Below, piece after piece: positions 1 through 13,208 of a DNA stretch of 64,000 nucleotides; position 1 is the first letter of the stretch, and each line of letters starts with the position of its first letter. This DNA is from Phytophthora colocasiae (taxonomy: Eukaryota > Oomycota > Peronosporomycetes > Peronosporales > Peronosporaceae). Made by a program: the position numbers and the translations under genes. The notes beneath the pieces were generated by a model. The model did not search any database. It was not told the origin of the DNA and saw only the letters and a program-made list of their open reading frames with translations. Location of the stretch: contig JAGKQI010000073.1 of the NCBI GenBank assembly GCA_018806915.1, positions 620,001 through 684,000 on the forward strand. Reading direction: 5' to 3'.

Positions 1-1
1 C

Positions 2-235
2 TCCAACAGCACAAGCAGCGTCGTAAACGTGTCTCCTCATGAAGTCGTTGTCGTAGATCCGACGGAAACATTTCAAGTGTTTCATCAACCGATGCGCAAT
101 GATCGACGACGTGTGTACAAATGGACCTTCCTTCCCGAGAGAAACTCCACTGCCAAGAACTAATGCAAGTCCCCCGATCTTGGAAACCAAAGTGCGAGCT
201 CGAAGGTGGCGACTGGCGTCTACGCGGCGCTCGTA
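2..235 (+). pseudogene. Possible 3' end of a gene, broken by a frameshift
   Basis: A reading frame enters from the left edge and reads sensibly to a stop near 168, ending VYKWTFLPERNSTAKN. In the next frame the text continues as EKLHCQELMQVPRSW and then CELEGGDWRLRGARMI before a stop near 235. The two halves look like one protein separated by a single-base shift around 145. I do not recognise the family. It may be a pseudogene, or an exon boundary I cannot see because the upstream part is outside the window. Confidence 0.3.
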
Positions 236-428
236 TGATATAATACTCTTCATCTCGGGAATTCCAGAGCCTACAGCCGTCGGGTCGAACACTGCCGTCC
301 ACTTGACGCTCGCAGTTGCCACAGAGACGGTGAAAGCGCACCAGACAGCGTATTCAATGTACGGTGAGTTGTCAGGGACGGCAAATGCCAGAAGCTCTTT
401 CCGAATGTGATTCAGACCGAACACCACG

Positions 429-794
429 ATGTCGATGATATCATCGACCAGAGAAGCTGCATGCAATCAGCAGTTAGCTACAGCGTGTGATGATACAAGT
501 AGGAAACGCACCAGAGATTCCGAGTGCAACGAGCAACAAGGTGAGCCGTCCCTCCTTGTGCAAGAGCTCGTGGAAAAGCGTTCGCCATCCCAACTGCTTC
601 GTAGGAAGCTTGTTGACCCATTCACTACGGAAAGAGCCCTTCTTGAGCTGCTGCATTGGAGATGGAACTTGGACAGACTACTTAGCTGTTGTCCCGAAAC
701 GGACATGTTACTTCAACATGGTGCTTGGAGCGAGCCAGTAAAAACGGATGTAGGTGTGCCATACTTTCCCTGCGCTACAGTCAAGCAGGAGTAG
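429..794 (+). CDS. Hypothetical short protein, doubtful
   Basis: This 121-codon frame has a plausible mixed composition, with a charged middle and a C-terminal stretch rich in Leu, Trp and acidic residues (ALLELLHWRWNLDRLL). No domain or motif is recognised and there is no signal peptide. It lies directly before an extremely AT-rich stretch, so it could be the terminal exon of the gene fragment to its left. It sits in transposon debris, so a decayed element is an equally good explanation. Confidence 0.25.
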   Translation: MSMISSTREAACNQQLATACDDTSRKRTRDSECNEQQGEPSLLVQELVEKRSPSQLLRRKLVDPFTTERALLELLHWRWNLDRLLSCCPETDMLLQHGAWSEPVKTDVGVPYFPCATVKQE

Positions 795-795
795 C

Positions 796-1100
796 CCCAA
801 TAATATTTAAAAAAATATAAATTTTAAATGCTTGTAACAATTTAATAATTTTACTTTTTAAAATACAAATTAGTTTTTTAATTCAAGTTTTAAAATTCAT
901 TATTAAAATGTATTTAAGGAAATTTATCATTTTAAGACAATTAAAAATTTAGAAATACTTAATTCCTAAAAGTAATTCATATATTTAATTAATTGTTTAA
1001 AATAATATTCATAAAACCTTTTTCTACAAAAATACTTCATACGCTTTCTTTAAAACTAAAAAAACTAAATTAAAATAATTATTTTTAAAAGCAGAAAAAT
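796..1100. other. Extremely AT-rich spacer
   Basis: About 300 bases made almost entirely of A and T with runs of up to six, quite unlike the flanks. No gene, tRNA or clear repeat unit is visible in it. Confidence 0.6.
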
Positions 1101-1189
1101 AATTTTGAAAAAAATCAGCAATGACTGAACCTATAGCAGATTCTGCGGCTGCTACCTGAGGGTATTGGAGAAAATCAAGAGAGCATGAA

Positions 1190-2032
1190 GCAAGTGGAGT
1201 TGGAGGGTTGGCACCTCGATAACCTTCACATCCTGCGTTGTCTGAAGGAGAAGTATGATGTGCTCGCCTTGGAGCAAACGCTCTTCTACCGATGCTGCGC
1301 TGCGACTGAAGAACATCGAGGTGCGAGATCGGCCGAAAGACCGAGACGAAGTACACAGCATTTCACAAGACCTGCCTGTGGTACTGGAAAGGGCGTGAAC
1401 AGGTGATGTCGTATCAAGCAGAGTTCAAGGGCAATGGTAGTCGCATGATCAACGAGCTGGAGAAGCTCATGGTGATAAACGCCCTCAACATGGTCGCTCT
1501 ACAGTTCAGGCGACGACTGCACCAGTACATCCGATTCAAGTACGCGGAGGAGGGAAAGCTGGAGCTCCCGTACAAGCGACAAAAAAGCTGGTGGATAGCT
1601 GTTATCGCGTGAAGTCGGTACCCGAGGATGACGACTACGGCCACCCCACTGGGAAAATGGAGAAGCAGTGGACTCAGTGGGATGAAACATGCGACTCGGT
1701 GGAGAAGGAGCTTCGTGCATGGCTTGGGATCGTACCGTGGCAGTTGCAAGTGCGAGCGAACAGAGTCCACTTCCTACACAAACTGTATGACATGTTGACC
1801 TTAATGGAGAAGTTCGCCGCCAAACACCCGAAGACAAAGGGAGACCCAGTGTACTCTCTGTTGCCAGTGTCTACCTCTTACCAGGAAGCAAACGACTCTG
1901 TTCAGCCTATTCACTCGACTTATTCACGATCCCAAGCTCAAAGCGTTCATGAGCACCGAGTTGCCGGAAGTAAATCGACTGCCGTTCAGCCTGCAGACAC
2001 TCCAGAAGCATCGGGGTGAGATTCTGCTGTAG
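1190..2032 (+). pseudogene. Decayed TnpB/Fanzor-like nuclease gene, N-terminal half
   Basis: Several frames read as consecutive parts of one protein. They are KTETKYTAFHKTCLWYWKGR and NELEKLMVINALNMVALQFR near 1335-1608, then VEKELRAWLGIVPWQLQVR near 1600-1870, then STELPEVNRLPFSLQTLQK near 1870-2032. Each switch is a small indel. A segment also appears lost just before the last part. I link it to Fanzor (eukaryotic TnpB) because the next part of the same protein, on the far side of the nested insertions at 5788-6400, carries a RuvC-I-like motif. The family name is inference from motif and order. The broken state is seen directly. It is not functional. Confidence 0.5.
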
Positions 2033-2439
2033 GTAGTGTTGGCTTTGTCGGCGAAGAAAATAATATTAAATGATTTTAAATGATTTTAAATGGTATTATA
2101 TTGTGAACAAAACCCAAAACAAAAGCAGTTAACGAATCGCTTTCAATGGAACCACGTTAATATGTTGGAGGGGGGATTAATAAATTCATAGCTGATCGCC
2201 CGAGTAGTCGAAGCTCATATCGAGAAAATAAAGGAAGGTGTAGATATCTGCCTGATCTTCCAGGCCTTTGTCACCCTCCTGTGCAGGGACTCGTCCTTCG
2301 TCCCCGTCACTTGAGCTGGAGGACATCCTGTCGTCTTGTTCGTCGTCATCACTTGAATCACTATCCGCCGGGTAGTAAATTCCTGGTCCTTCTTCTTCGT
2401 CGGAGTTTTTATCGCCCGTACCAGTCTTGCGTCATCGTA

Positions 2440-2485
2440 GGGAGTTGTTAATCCCACTAGACAAAACTGTTATTCGCACTAGACA
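2440..2485 (+). repeat. MULE left terminal inverted repeat
   Basis: 46 bp starting GGGAGTTGTTAATCCC and ending CACTAGACA. It is an exact reverse complement of 5463-5508. The 9 bp just outside (2431-2439, GTCATCGTA) are repeated directly at 5509-5517. Confidence 0.95.
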
Positions 2486-2587
2486 TGTACCCAATGATAG
2501 GTACAACAGTCTGTAGTAGTAGAAGGGTGAAAGTGTTAATCCGCAGGCCCAAAAAGATTAATCCGATCTGAAAAGTAATGTGTGTGT

Positions 2588-5368
2588 TTAAAAACTGAAG
2601 TAGCTAACACATCCGTCTTCATCTACGCCGTCGTAGACTGAATAGTTACTCGTTCTGTCTCGTGTCGTCAGTACATCAGGTATTTCAGTCGGAAGGGGTT
2701 GACGGCTAGTTGTCGACATCGTTGCCTCGTCACGTTCAAAAGTGCTCAAGGATCGACGCGTACCTGTATCTCCGCAACCTTTCTTGTGAGATTTTTTATG
2801 CTTTTTGTTATTCGAGCGGCGGGTTTTTATGTCGGGCTCAAATACAATGGCTCGTGGAGGCGGAGGTTCTGTAAACCGATCAATTTTCCAGTGCACGTGA
2901 AAATCCGACACAATCAGCGCTTTTCCCTCTTCTTTTAGCCGCCTTAGACGATGAGGGCAGGGAAGGCCGGTTGAATGTGTGAATACTCCGCTGCACGAAT
3001 TCACGATATCTGTGTCCAGTAGTTCCACACATCTAAGCAAAGCGTACTTGTGAATAATCTTCACAACGTTGACAAATAATGGTTCTCTTAATGGTTTTGG
3101 GACTCGAATCACCTCATTGGATACAGCATCTCTGTGTGTCTTAATTGAGAGGCGCCACCAAGTTTTCATCGTCTGGTACATCTTAAATAGATCCCCCCTC
3201 GACTGGAGCCATCCTTTTAGCGCAGAGTGATACCCCTCCACTCGAGATGTGGCATACATATCGAAATGGACGTGTCGATTAGTCCAACAGCGAACAAATC
3301 GCATCTTCCATATATTCAGCCAGACAGTATCGACGTACTCAGCTTCCGTGGGACAAATCCGATGTAATTGACTGTGAAATAGTTCGTATTCATCAGCAGA
3401 TGATGCGTTTACAAGAGCTTTGAAAGAATCACAAAACTCGTTTAATCCCGCCTCGTCCAATATTTTTTTCGCCTTAGAAACTCGTTTTTTGCTGTGTTTT
3501 TCACCGTCAATGGTCATGGATGAATCACGATCTACCATGAAAGTACTCTTCGCATGATTCCTTACATCCATCAGAATATGCCAAACACACAATAGAACAT
3601 GAACTTCTGGAAAGACCAGTTCTAAGGCGTTCATGAGAGCCACGTCACAGTCGGTCATAAAAACTTGAGGAAGAGAAATATTTTCAGCTTCCATAACACG
3701 TCTCAGGTGACTAAGCGACCAACTGTAGTCCACTTTAGTTTCGCCGCGGAGAAATGCTTGCGCTAAGTGAATAGTGGTGTTCATACCAGTCACGCCCACC
3801 ATGTTCAAAAGAGGCATCTCGAAAACATTAGTTTTGTAGGTGCAATCCATCAGTACGACGTCAGGGTTTGCCTTGAAGATTTTGACGGCCTCCCTTAAAG
3901 CAAAAAACAAGTGGGTAATCTTCTGAGTTTTATCCACTTCGTGCGAAAAATAATGATCGCTATTAGATAGAAGAGAGAACAAATTCTCGATTCGTGATTT
4001 TTCAAGGTCGTAATTGGCAGGTCGAGCAGTTTGTCTAATATTGTGGACGTCAGTCATCGACACAGCAGAGTTTGGGTCGGACTGTAGAATTCTCGCCATC
4101 GTTCGAGATGGCTTGATACCAAGTTGTGCGTCTAAAGTGATGAGCTGACGAACATCGGACGTGAGATCTGCTTTGCGATGTGCTGGATGCGAAGAAGAAC
4201 TTGTCGAAGGATCATGGTTGTGTCCAAACTCAGTGCCATCGTACTTGTGATACCAGTTTGTAGACTTGTCGTAGTGTACATGCCATTTGCCCGTTTCACG
4301 GTTGAGGTACAAGTTAATTCGCATGGTACATCCACATTTCCTTGGTGCAGCGTTTGGGCGTCGTTTTGCACCTTGTCGCGGTTTGTAGACGTCCTTGTAG
4401 TTTCCATTGCGATCACATGCGAAAATAACCCGATATTTAACTTTCTGCCGGTCCACAAGCGATCGTAATACGACGAGAGCGTAGCCATGGTTTCGAGCGA
4501 ATTGGTTCATCAAGTCTTTTGCTAGATGAGGAGAATCAAAAACCTGAACGGGTGGAACAGGTAAAATGTTTGGTACTTGTAGGTTAGCAATTGAATCAGT
4601 AGATTTTGCTCCAGTATCACTAATATTCTTCGACGACTCAGACGCAATGTCACCATGATTTTCGGTTGTCAGGAGAAGACCGTCTGGGTTACCAGGAAAC
4701 GTAAGCGTAGTTTCGGATACCGCCGTGTTTGCACCAGAAGTCACCATATCAAATTCAGGGCAAGCACCCAAAAAATACGTCGGAGTCAATGTCTCTTCCA
4801 GTAAATTCATCGTATTCATTGACGCACTTGTTGTTTCTTCAGTTACACCTCTCCCTTTTCCCTTATTATGAAGGACACGATGAACAGGACGTCTAAGCTT
4901 TTCGTGGGCAGTGTTTTCTATATGGGCAGTCCCAGATGTACACCGAGAATCCTTGTCGTGTTTCGGTGCGTCTTCATGAGTGTCAATCTGTGCTGACCCG
5001 CTTAAACTAGCCAGAACTATTGCTGGAATATCTCGAGCAGCTTCAGCAAAAGCTTCTCGTCGGGTACGTCCAGCGATAGCACTGTCAATCAAATCAAATG
5101 ATCGAACGCTTCGCCATTGCCGTCGATCTAGAGGGTCCTCTTCTTTTCGAATCTTCCAGGTAGGGATAAGAAGCTCGTTAGTGTCAAGATTGAGAGGGTA
5201 TTCGGCATTTGACGTAACTGCCAATACACGGGCAGTCATTTCGCGGCCGTCGCGCCCTGTGTCTCCGTATCCAGGTGACATGTAAGTGATGGTGTCACCG
5301 GCCTGCAGTGACTTTCTACCAAGACGAGCAATTGCCGCTTTGACGGCGGGGAGATCATGCGCGCTCAT
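2588..5368 (-). CDS. MULE transposase with FAR1-type zinc domain
   Basis: 926 codons from the ATG at 5368 (MSAHDLPAV). The frame stays open upstream to within the inverted repeat but has no earlier ATG, so I chose this start. Residues about 276-392 form a FAR1/WRKY-GCM1-like DNA-binding region with Cys (FACDRN, RKCGC) and a closing HNHD. The DDE catalytic region follows: Asp about 508 (LMDCTYKT), Asp about 573 (FMTDCD) and Glu about 711 (SRVEGYH), with the LLCVWHI block between the second and third, as in MULE transposases. The C-terminal part is basic. No frameshift or stop was found. Expected role is binding the inverted repeats and cut-and-paste transposition in the nucleus. Confidence 0.9.
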   Translation of the reverse strand: MSAHDLPAVKAAIARLGRKSLQAGDTITYMSPGYGDTGRDGREMTARVLAVTSNAEYPLNLDTNELLIPTWKIRKEEDPLDRRQWRSVRSFDLIDSAIAGRTRREAFAEAARDIPAIVLASLSGSAQIDTHEDAPKHDKDSRCTSGTAHIENTAHEKLRRPVHRVLHNKGKGRGVTEETTSASMNTMNLLEETLTPTYFLGACPEFDMVTSGANTAVSETTLTFPGNPDGLLLTTENHGDIASESSKNISDTGAKSTDSIANLQVPNILPVPPVQVFDSPHLAKDLMNQFARNHGYALVVLRSLVDRQKVKYRVIFACDRNGNYKDVYKPRQGAKRRPNAAPRKCGCTMRINLYLNRETGKWHVHYDKSTNWYHKYDGTEFGHNHDPSTSSSSHPAHRKADLTSDVRQLITLDAQLGIKPSRTMARILQSDPNSAVSMTDVHNIRQTARPANYDLEKSRIENLFSLLSNSDHYFSHEVDKTQKITHLFFALREAVKIFKANPDVVLMDCTYKTNVFEMPLLNMVGVTGMNTTIHLAQAFLRGETKVDYSWSLSHLRRVMEAENISLPQVFMTDCDVALMNALELVFPEVHVLLCVWHILMDVRNHAKSTFMVDRDSSMTIDGEKHSKKRVSKAKKILDEAGLNEFCDSFKALVNASSADEYELFHSQLHRICPTEAEYVDTVWLNIWKMRFVRCWTNRHVHFDMYATSRVEGYHSALKGWLQSRGDLFKMYQTMKTWWRLSIKTHRDAVSNEVIRVPKPLREPLFVNVVKIIHKYALLRCVELLDTDIVNSCSGVFTHSTGLPCPHRLRRLKEEGKALIVSDFHVHWKIDRFTEPPPPRAIVFEPDIKTRRSNNKKHKKSHKKGCGDTGTRRSLSTFERDEATMSTTSRQPLPTEIPDVLTTRDRTSNYSVYDGVDEDGCVSYFSF

Positions 5369-5462
5369 CGTTCTTCTCGCCGATGTGAGACTAGTCGCTA
5401 CTTCGCGAATAGCAAGGTATTCTGAGCTTTTGTTACCAGCTACTGTACCAGGATGATGGTAC

Positions 5463-5508
5463 TGTCTAGTGCGAATAACAGTTTTGTCTAGTGGGATTAA
5501 CAACTCCC
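5463..5508 (-). repeat. MULE right terminal inverted repeat
   Basis: Exact inverted copy of 2440-2485. It probably carries the transposase promoter, since the gene starts about 95 bp inside it. The direct duplication GTCATCGTA follows at 5509-5517. Confidence 0.95.
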
Positions 5509-5787
5509 GTCATCGTACATGGGAATACACTTGGCACCCACACGATTGGAGTACAGGAAAACAAGCTTGAGCACCTGAAACAATCCTAGCCTGTTTCTAT
5601 GATCTGAGTGGATAAAGCTGTGGATACTCCAGCTTCGCTCAGTAGCAGCCGACGCTTGCACGAGCAATATGCTCCATTTTGCTCCCAAACGTCTAGTCTT
5701 GGGCGTCCAGGTACGTGATAGCGGGGACTAAACGCTGAAAAATACACTGCGGTATGTTAATGGCGTCGCAGAGGTGTCGCTAGCTTC

Positions 5788-6400
5788 CCTAGTTGCCGCG
5801 GATTCGACGTGTTCGAGGCCTTCAAGGTGTTCGATGTTGACCAGTTAGAGACACGGAACCGCAAGTTCGCAGGCGATCTCAGACCAACGGCTACGCGGTG
5901 TCGATCACCATGATCCGAGCAGTGACTACGACCTCAGTTGTCGTCGAGGAGCGGGATTCGCGGAAGAAGAGAAAGAAGAACGACGGGACGACAACTCCAA
6001 TCAGCTCAACGACACCAAAGAAGAGGAAAGTGAAGACCCCGGAAGAGATAACTGAAAAAAGACACCTATGGCAAGGAGTTGTTTAAGCTCGGGACCCAAG
6101 TTACTCACCAGACGTCTTCATCGGCATCGACTCCGGGATGCGATCTCTCGTCACTGCCGTCTCGGCTGGTCATCTTTCCACTCGGATGTGCCATCACTCC
6201 ATTCCCCGACGGCAACAGCGAGCCAGAGAACAGCGAAAGCAATGAAAGCGTATTGTTGCAATATCAACACGAGAGTACCGACATTTGGCGCGTATGAACG
6301 ACTTCCTTTTTGAGATTGATGTGTTAGACGTCGCCGCAGCCGAAGTCGCTTCTGTAATTGAAGAAGCCAGACACTGCGTAATGCACACCGACGACTGATT
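5788..6400 (+). pseudogene. Decayed TnpB/Fanzor-like gene, RuvC-I part
   Basis: Continuation of the remnant at 1190-2032. Frames read VFDVDQLETRNRKFAGDL then, after a one-base shift, TNGYAVSITM, then a Lys/Arg-rich stretch (RKKRKKNDG, PKKRKVKTPEE) resembling nuclear localisation signals. After another shift comes DVFIGIDSGMRSLVTAVSAG. The GIDxG motif with catalytic Asp at codon 6129-6131 matches the RuvC-I motif of TnpB and Fanzor proteins. A stop follows near 6242, then a shifted frame reads EYRHLARMNDFLFE. RuvC-II, RuvC-III and the zinc ribbon were not found, so the C-terminal half is missing or too decayed. Not functional. Confidence 0.55.
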
Positions 6401-6774
6401 GGCAGGCGTCCCATCAATGGTGCACCACGGATGACAGTCTTGTCGTCCATACAGCCTGTATTCCAGGGGACAAAGTCCAGGTTTGGATGACTGCTCACGT
6501 CAGTGTCCTGGTTGGTGACCTCCTCGGCAGAGTGCACCGCTCAGAACACCTCCACCGACAACGTCCGCGCGGAGATGCAAGTCAACATGAAACACATCAG
6601 TCGCCAGATTAGCCGTTTGGAGAAGGAATGGAAGATCACTGAGGCGGCCGACGTCGTCGTCGGCCGACGATGTAAAATCTGTGGACCACACTACGAACTT
6701 GTACTAGTACAGTACTATAGTAATTTGCTCAATCATTTCCCTGTTACTATAGTAAATTACTATGCGTTGAGGGG
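6400..6774. other. Unassigned stretch between the Fanzor remnant and PEX1
   Basis: Short frames are present, including one reading ISRQISRLEKEWKI with a Cys pair near 6680, but no family is recognised and no frame is long. Around 6714-6765 there is a short dyad built on ACTATAGTAA. Probably more element debris plus the distal PEX1 promoter. Confidence 0.3.
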
Positions 6775-6862
6775 ATTTATAAACCGGTACAGTACTGCCT
6801 CGCGCGTTGACGCATCATTTATAAACCGGTACAGTACTGCCTCAAAGTGCGTTGACGCATCA
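6775..6862 (+). repeat. Tandem duplication in the PEX1 promoter
   Basis: Two direct copies of a 42-46 bp unit: 6775-6816 and 6817-6862. Both start ATTTATAAACCGGTACAG and end GCGTTGACGCATC, and the second has four extra bases (AAAG region). They end about 40 bp upstream of the PEX1 ATG, so both lie in the core promoter or 5' UTR. Confidence 0.9.
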
Positions 6863-6902
6863 TTCATCAAACTGCAACGCAAGGCATCAAGAGCTTCAAG
6901 TG

Positions 6903-10994
<4,092 letters not shown>

Positions 10995-11019
10995 TACTCG
11001 TAATGATATCCATGTATAG

Positions 11020-11059
11020 TCACTCTATTGAAACATCTTGATCCAAATATAGTCACTCT
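11020..11059 (+). promoter_or_regulatory. Two initiator-like motifs upstream of the p47-like gene
   Basis: TCACTCT occurs at 11020-11026 and 11053-11059, each preceded by ATAG. Both fit the oomycete initiator consensus TCAYTYY and lie 86 and 53 bp before the ATG. Only 117 bp separate this gene from the PEX1 stop codon. Confidence 0.5.
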
Positions 11060-11111
11060 TCTCTAAACTTAATCCAGAAGAAAATAGATTTACTCTCCTA
11101 CGTGTAGCAAC

Positions 11112-11949
11112 ATGGTCAACATCGTAGGTCTCTCGAGTCTCAACAACCGCAACGACGACGACCGCCAGGACGGCGACCAGCCTAATCAGTACTACGCAGG
11201 AGGCGCTTCCGACCGTGGTGGTGGCAGTGGGTTGTCGGTCATTGGGCCTGGAGGGGACGACCACGTGGCGAACATCATCGGTCGAGCTCAACAGGATGCA
11301 GGCGCTGGGGCTGCGGATACGACACAGCCTCGTCATGTCATCACCTTCTACAGGGAAGGATTCACAGTGAACGACGGGCCGTACCGCTTGCGCTCAGATC
11401 CGACCAATCGGCCGTTCCTGGAAGCTCTAGAACGTGGTCATGTGCCGCAGGAATTAGAGGGTGAGAATCGCAATGAACCGGTGGAGATCAGCCTCGTGGA
11501 CAAGCGACAGGAGGACTACGTAGCTCCCCCTCCACCGGCTTATACAGCTTTCAGTGGGGAAGGGCAGACGATGGGCTCTGCAACGTACGCAGCTGAAGCT
11601 GTTATCCACGGGGATGCCGAGTCTGCTGAACGTCCGGTCATTGACGACAAGAAGCCCACGACGACGTTGCAGATCCGTCTGCACAATGGTCAGAGATTGA
11701 GAGAGACGCTCAACTTGGATCATACTATTCGCGACTTGCACGCCATTATTCAACTGTACGTGAGATTTTGGCAATCCAATGCGAGGACAACGGTATTGAT
11801 GAAACTTTGTTGTTTGTAGGAATGATGCCGGCGCACAACCGTACACTCTGCTGGCAGGCTTCCCACCTCGCCCTGTGTCGACGGATCTCGCTCAGACGAT
11901 CGAACAGGCTGGACTCAAGGGTGCCGCAGTCACGCAGAAGCTCATTTAA
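11112..11949 (+). CDS. p47/SHP1-like SEP-UBX cofactor of Cdc48/p97
   Basis: Two exons, 11112-11755 and 11820-11949, give 257 residues. After a Gly/Asp-rich disordered start comes a SEP domain (about 75-135: TFYREGFTVNDGPYRL, then FLEALERGHVPQEL). A UBX domain closes the protein (about 185-257: TTLQIRLHNGQRLRETLNLD, then YTLLAGFPPRPV). The usual N-terminal UBA domain of p47 is absent. The family recruits p97/Cdc48 for membrane fusion and degradation, and the FPPRP-like loop is the expected p97-binding turn. The start is the first ATG of the frame, 53 bp after an initiator-like motif. Confidence 0.9.
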
Positions 11950-12031
11950 GATGGAATCGTCACAGTTAGCTTAGTGTGCTAGGCTTTACAAGCCTAAAAA
12001 AACAACACATGGCTTGCATCTTTTGACATTG

Positions 12032-12149
12032 TCAAAAATTGCTGCGTACAGTCTGAAAATGGAACAAGAAAGCAGTAGCAGAATGAATGTGTATTCATTC
12101 TGCTACTGCTTTCTTGTTCCATTTTCAGACTGTACGCAGCAATTTTTGA
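12032..12149. repeat. Near-perfect 118-bp palindrome
   Basis: Arms 12032-12088 and 12093-12149 are exact reverse complements over 57 bp, separated only by GTGT at 12089-12092. It lies 83 bp past the stop of the p47-like gene, so it may be in that gene's 3' UTR. No frame or known element is recognised in it. Confidence 0.97.
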
Positions 12150-12351
12150 AGATGAAAGCAATAAACTACTTTGAAGTACGTAGTGACCGCTTAAACATGC
12201 ATTTTATACAAGATCATCGTTGACTAGGAATCTATAGGAAACTGAATCACAGTGCCTGAGCCACATGCTACAGGATGGACATTTTGGAAGTTAGTATTGT
12301 GATGGCTGAGAAGAAGAAAAGTGATAATTAGAGCAAACCTAAGCTAAAGGA

Positions 12352-12596
12352 CATTCGTCGTCAGGGAGGACACATTACCAGAAGTCGACTGGGTTTCCTA
12401 GAAAATAAACGGCCGAATGCCTTGTAGAACTGCTTCCATAACTGTCAGGTGTAGTACATGTACATGTGCATCGAAATTACCACTGTAACTGGAGATGCCT
12501 AGCCGAAGGTCATATGTGCTACATATTTCAAGGAAATTTCCTTTTTTACAGAATCTAGAGCCTACAATCTGACCCAGATCAAGTTGATCATCAACG
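12352..12596 (-). repeat. Duplicated segment, copy 1 (pairs with 34592-34798)
   Basis: Read on the minus strand, this begins CGTTGATGATCAACTTGATC and ends GACGACGAATG. The plus-strand copy at 34592-34798 has the same ends and high identity but lacks two internal pieces (about 38 bp in all). It forms the 3' boundary of the RCC1 fragment next to it and supplies that fragment's stop codon. Confidence 0.9.
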
Positions 12597-12957
12597 CTGC
12601 GGTTCATAGGTAACCTGCGTCTTACCCAATCCAAGCTGGCCATAGACACCTGTGCCCCATGTGAAAACACGTCCAGCACCAAGTCCAGGCTCCGCAGCGA
12701 TACAGGCACTATGCCACGCTCCACACGCAATTGAAATGGAAATAAGGTTTGTAAGAAACCCACTCACCAGTGACGGCTCACTGGCATCACTACTGCGCCT
12801 TGTTACTTTCCCATGGCCCAATCGTCCGCCATCGCTACAGCCCCACGAGTACACCTTTCCATCCGATGTGAGCGCCAGCGAGTGAAGTACACCACAGGCA
12901 ACTTGACGTACTGAAACAGATCGAAGTGTTGCTACTTGATGCATCACCATTTTCGTT
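12591..12957 (-). pseudogene. RCC1-repeat protein fragment
   Basis: An open frame of about 118 codons reads two RCC1-type blades: QVACGVLHSLALTSDGKVYS then WGCSDGGRLGHGK, and ACGAWHSACIA then VFTWGTGVYGQLGLGKTQV. A full RCC1 propeller has seven blades. Here there is no N-terminal part, and the C-terminal end runs into a dispersed repeat whose sequence provides the stop. It is therefore a captured gene fragment rather than a working gene. Its left and right borders coincide with the two halves of a segment that is contiguous downstream of the RXLR gene at 34.5 kb. Confidence 0.75.
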
Positions 12958-13005
12958 TACGGGTATGCGTTTCTTTTGTTACGCGATGCCGCATACTCGT
13001 TGTAG
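12958..13005 (-). repeat. Second copy of the 3' end of the RXLR candidate gene
   Basis: Read on the minus strand, 45 of 48 bases match 34534-34581, the last 15 codons of the RXLR candidate. Similarity stops abruptly upstream of it (13006 onward). Confidence 0.9.
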
Positions 13006-13208
13006 CTGCACACGAGCTACTCGTTTTTAAAATCTGCTGCTGCATGTTACGAAATACTTATCTAGCGAAACGATATGTCCACGAAGTAGTTAATCAACTT
13101 CTCATGTACTGTGGTGCATGCTTCGAGTTAAAGATTGAAGTAATTCAGCTACATGTACCGGTATACTAGTAGTACACATCTCGGAAAAATTACTCCGGAG
13201 TGATAATC

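Larger units (their letters stand above)
2440..5508 (-). mobile_element. Complete Mutator-like element (MULE)
   Basis: The element is 3069 bp with identical 46-bp terminal inverted repeats at 2440-2485 and 5463-5508, flanked by a perfect 9-bp target duplication GTCATCGTA (2431-2439, 5509-5517). It carries one long uninterrupted transposase frame on the minus strand. Perfect ends, perfect duplication and an open frame suggest a recent insertion, and it could be autonomous. The 9-bp duplication is typical of Mutator. It landed inside an older hAT-like remnant. Confidence 0.93.
2186..5745 (-). pseudogene. hAT-like transposase remnant split by a MULE
   Basis: On the minus strand above 5509 the frame reads TERSWSIHSFIHSDHRNRLG and VLKLVFLYSN, the C-terminal pattern common in hAT-type transposases of oomycetes. 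Below 2440 a frame continues with an acidic tail (NSDEEEGPGIYYPADSDSS) to a stop at 2186-2188. The parts join at the 9-bp duplicated target of the MULE (2431-2439 and 5509-5517), but a further frameshift lies near 2425. Only the C-terminal end survives and I found no terminal repeats for it. Its insertion separates the two halves of the Fanzor-like remnant. The family call rests on pattern recognition only. Confidence 0.45.

Noticed and set aside
2041..2100. TAAATGATTTT direct repeats as a regulatory array
   Set aside because: Only two or three copies in AT-rich debris next to a decayed gene; no further support.
11025..11336. Minus-strand frame over the p47-like gene
   Set aside because: Exact shadow of a well-supported SEP-UBX gene; no motif.
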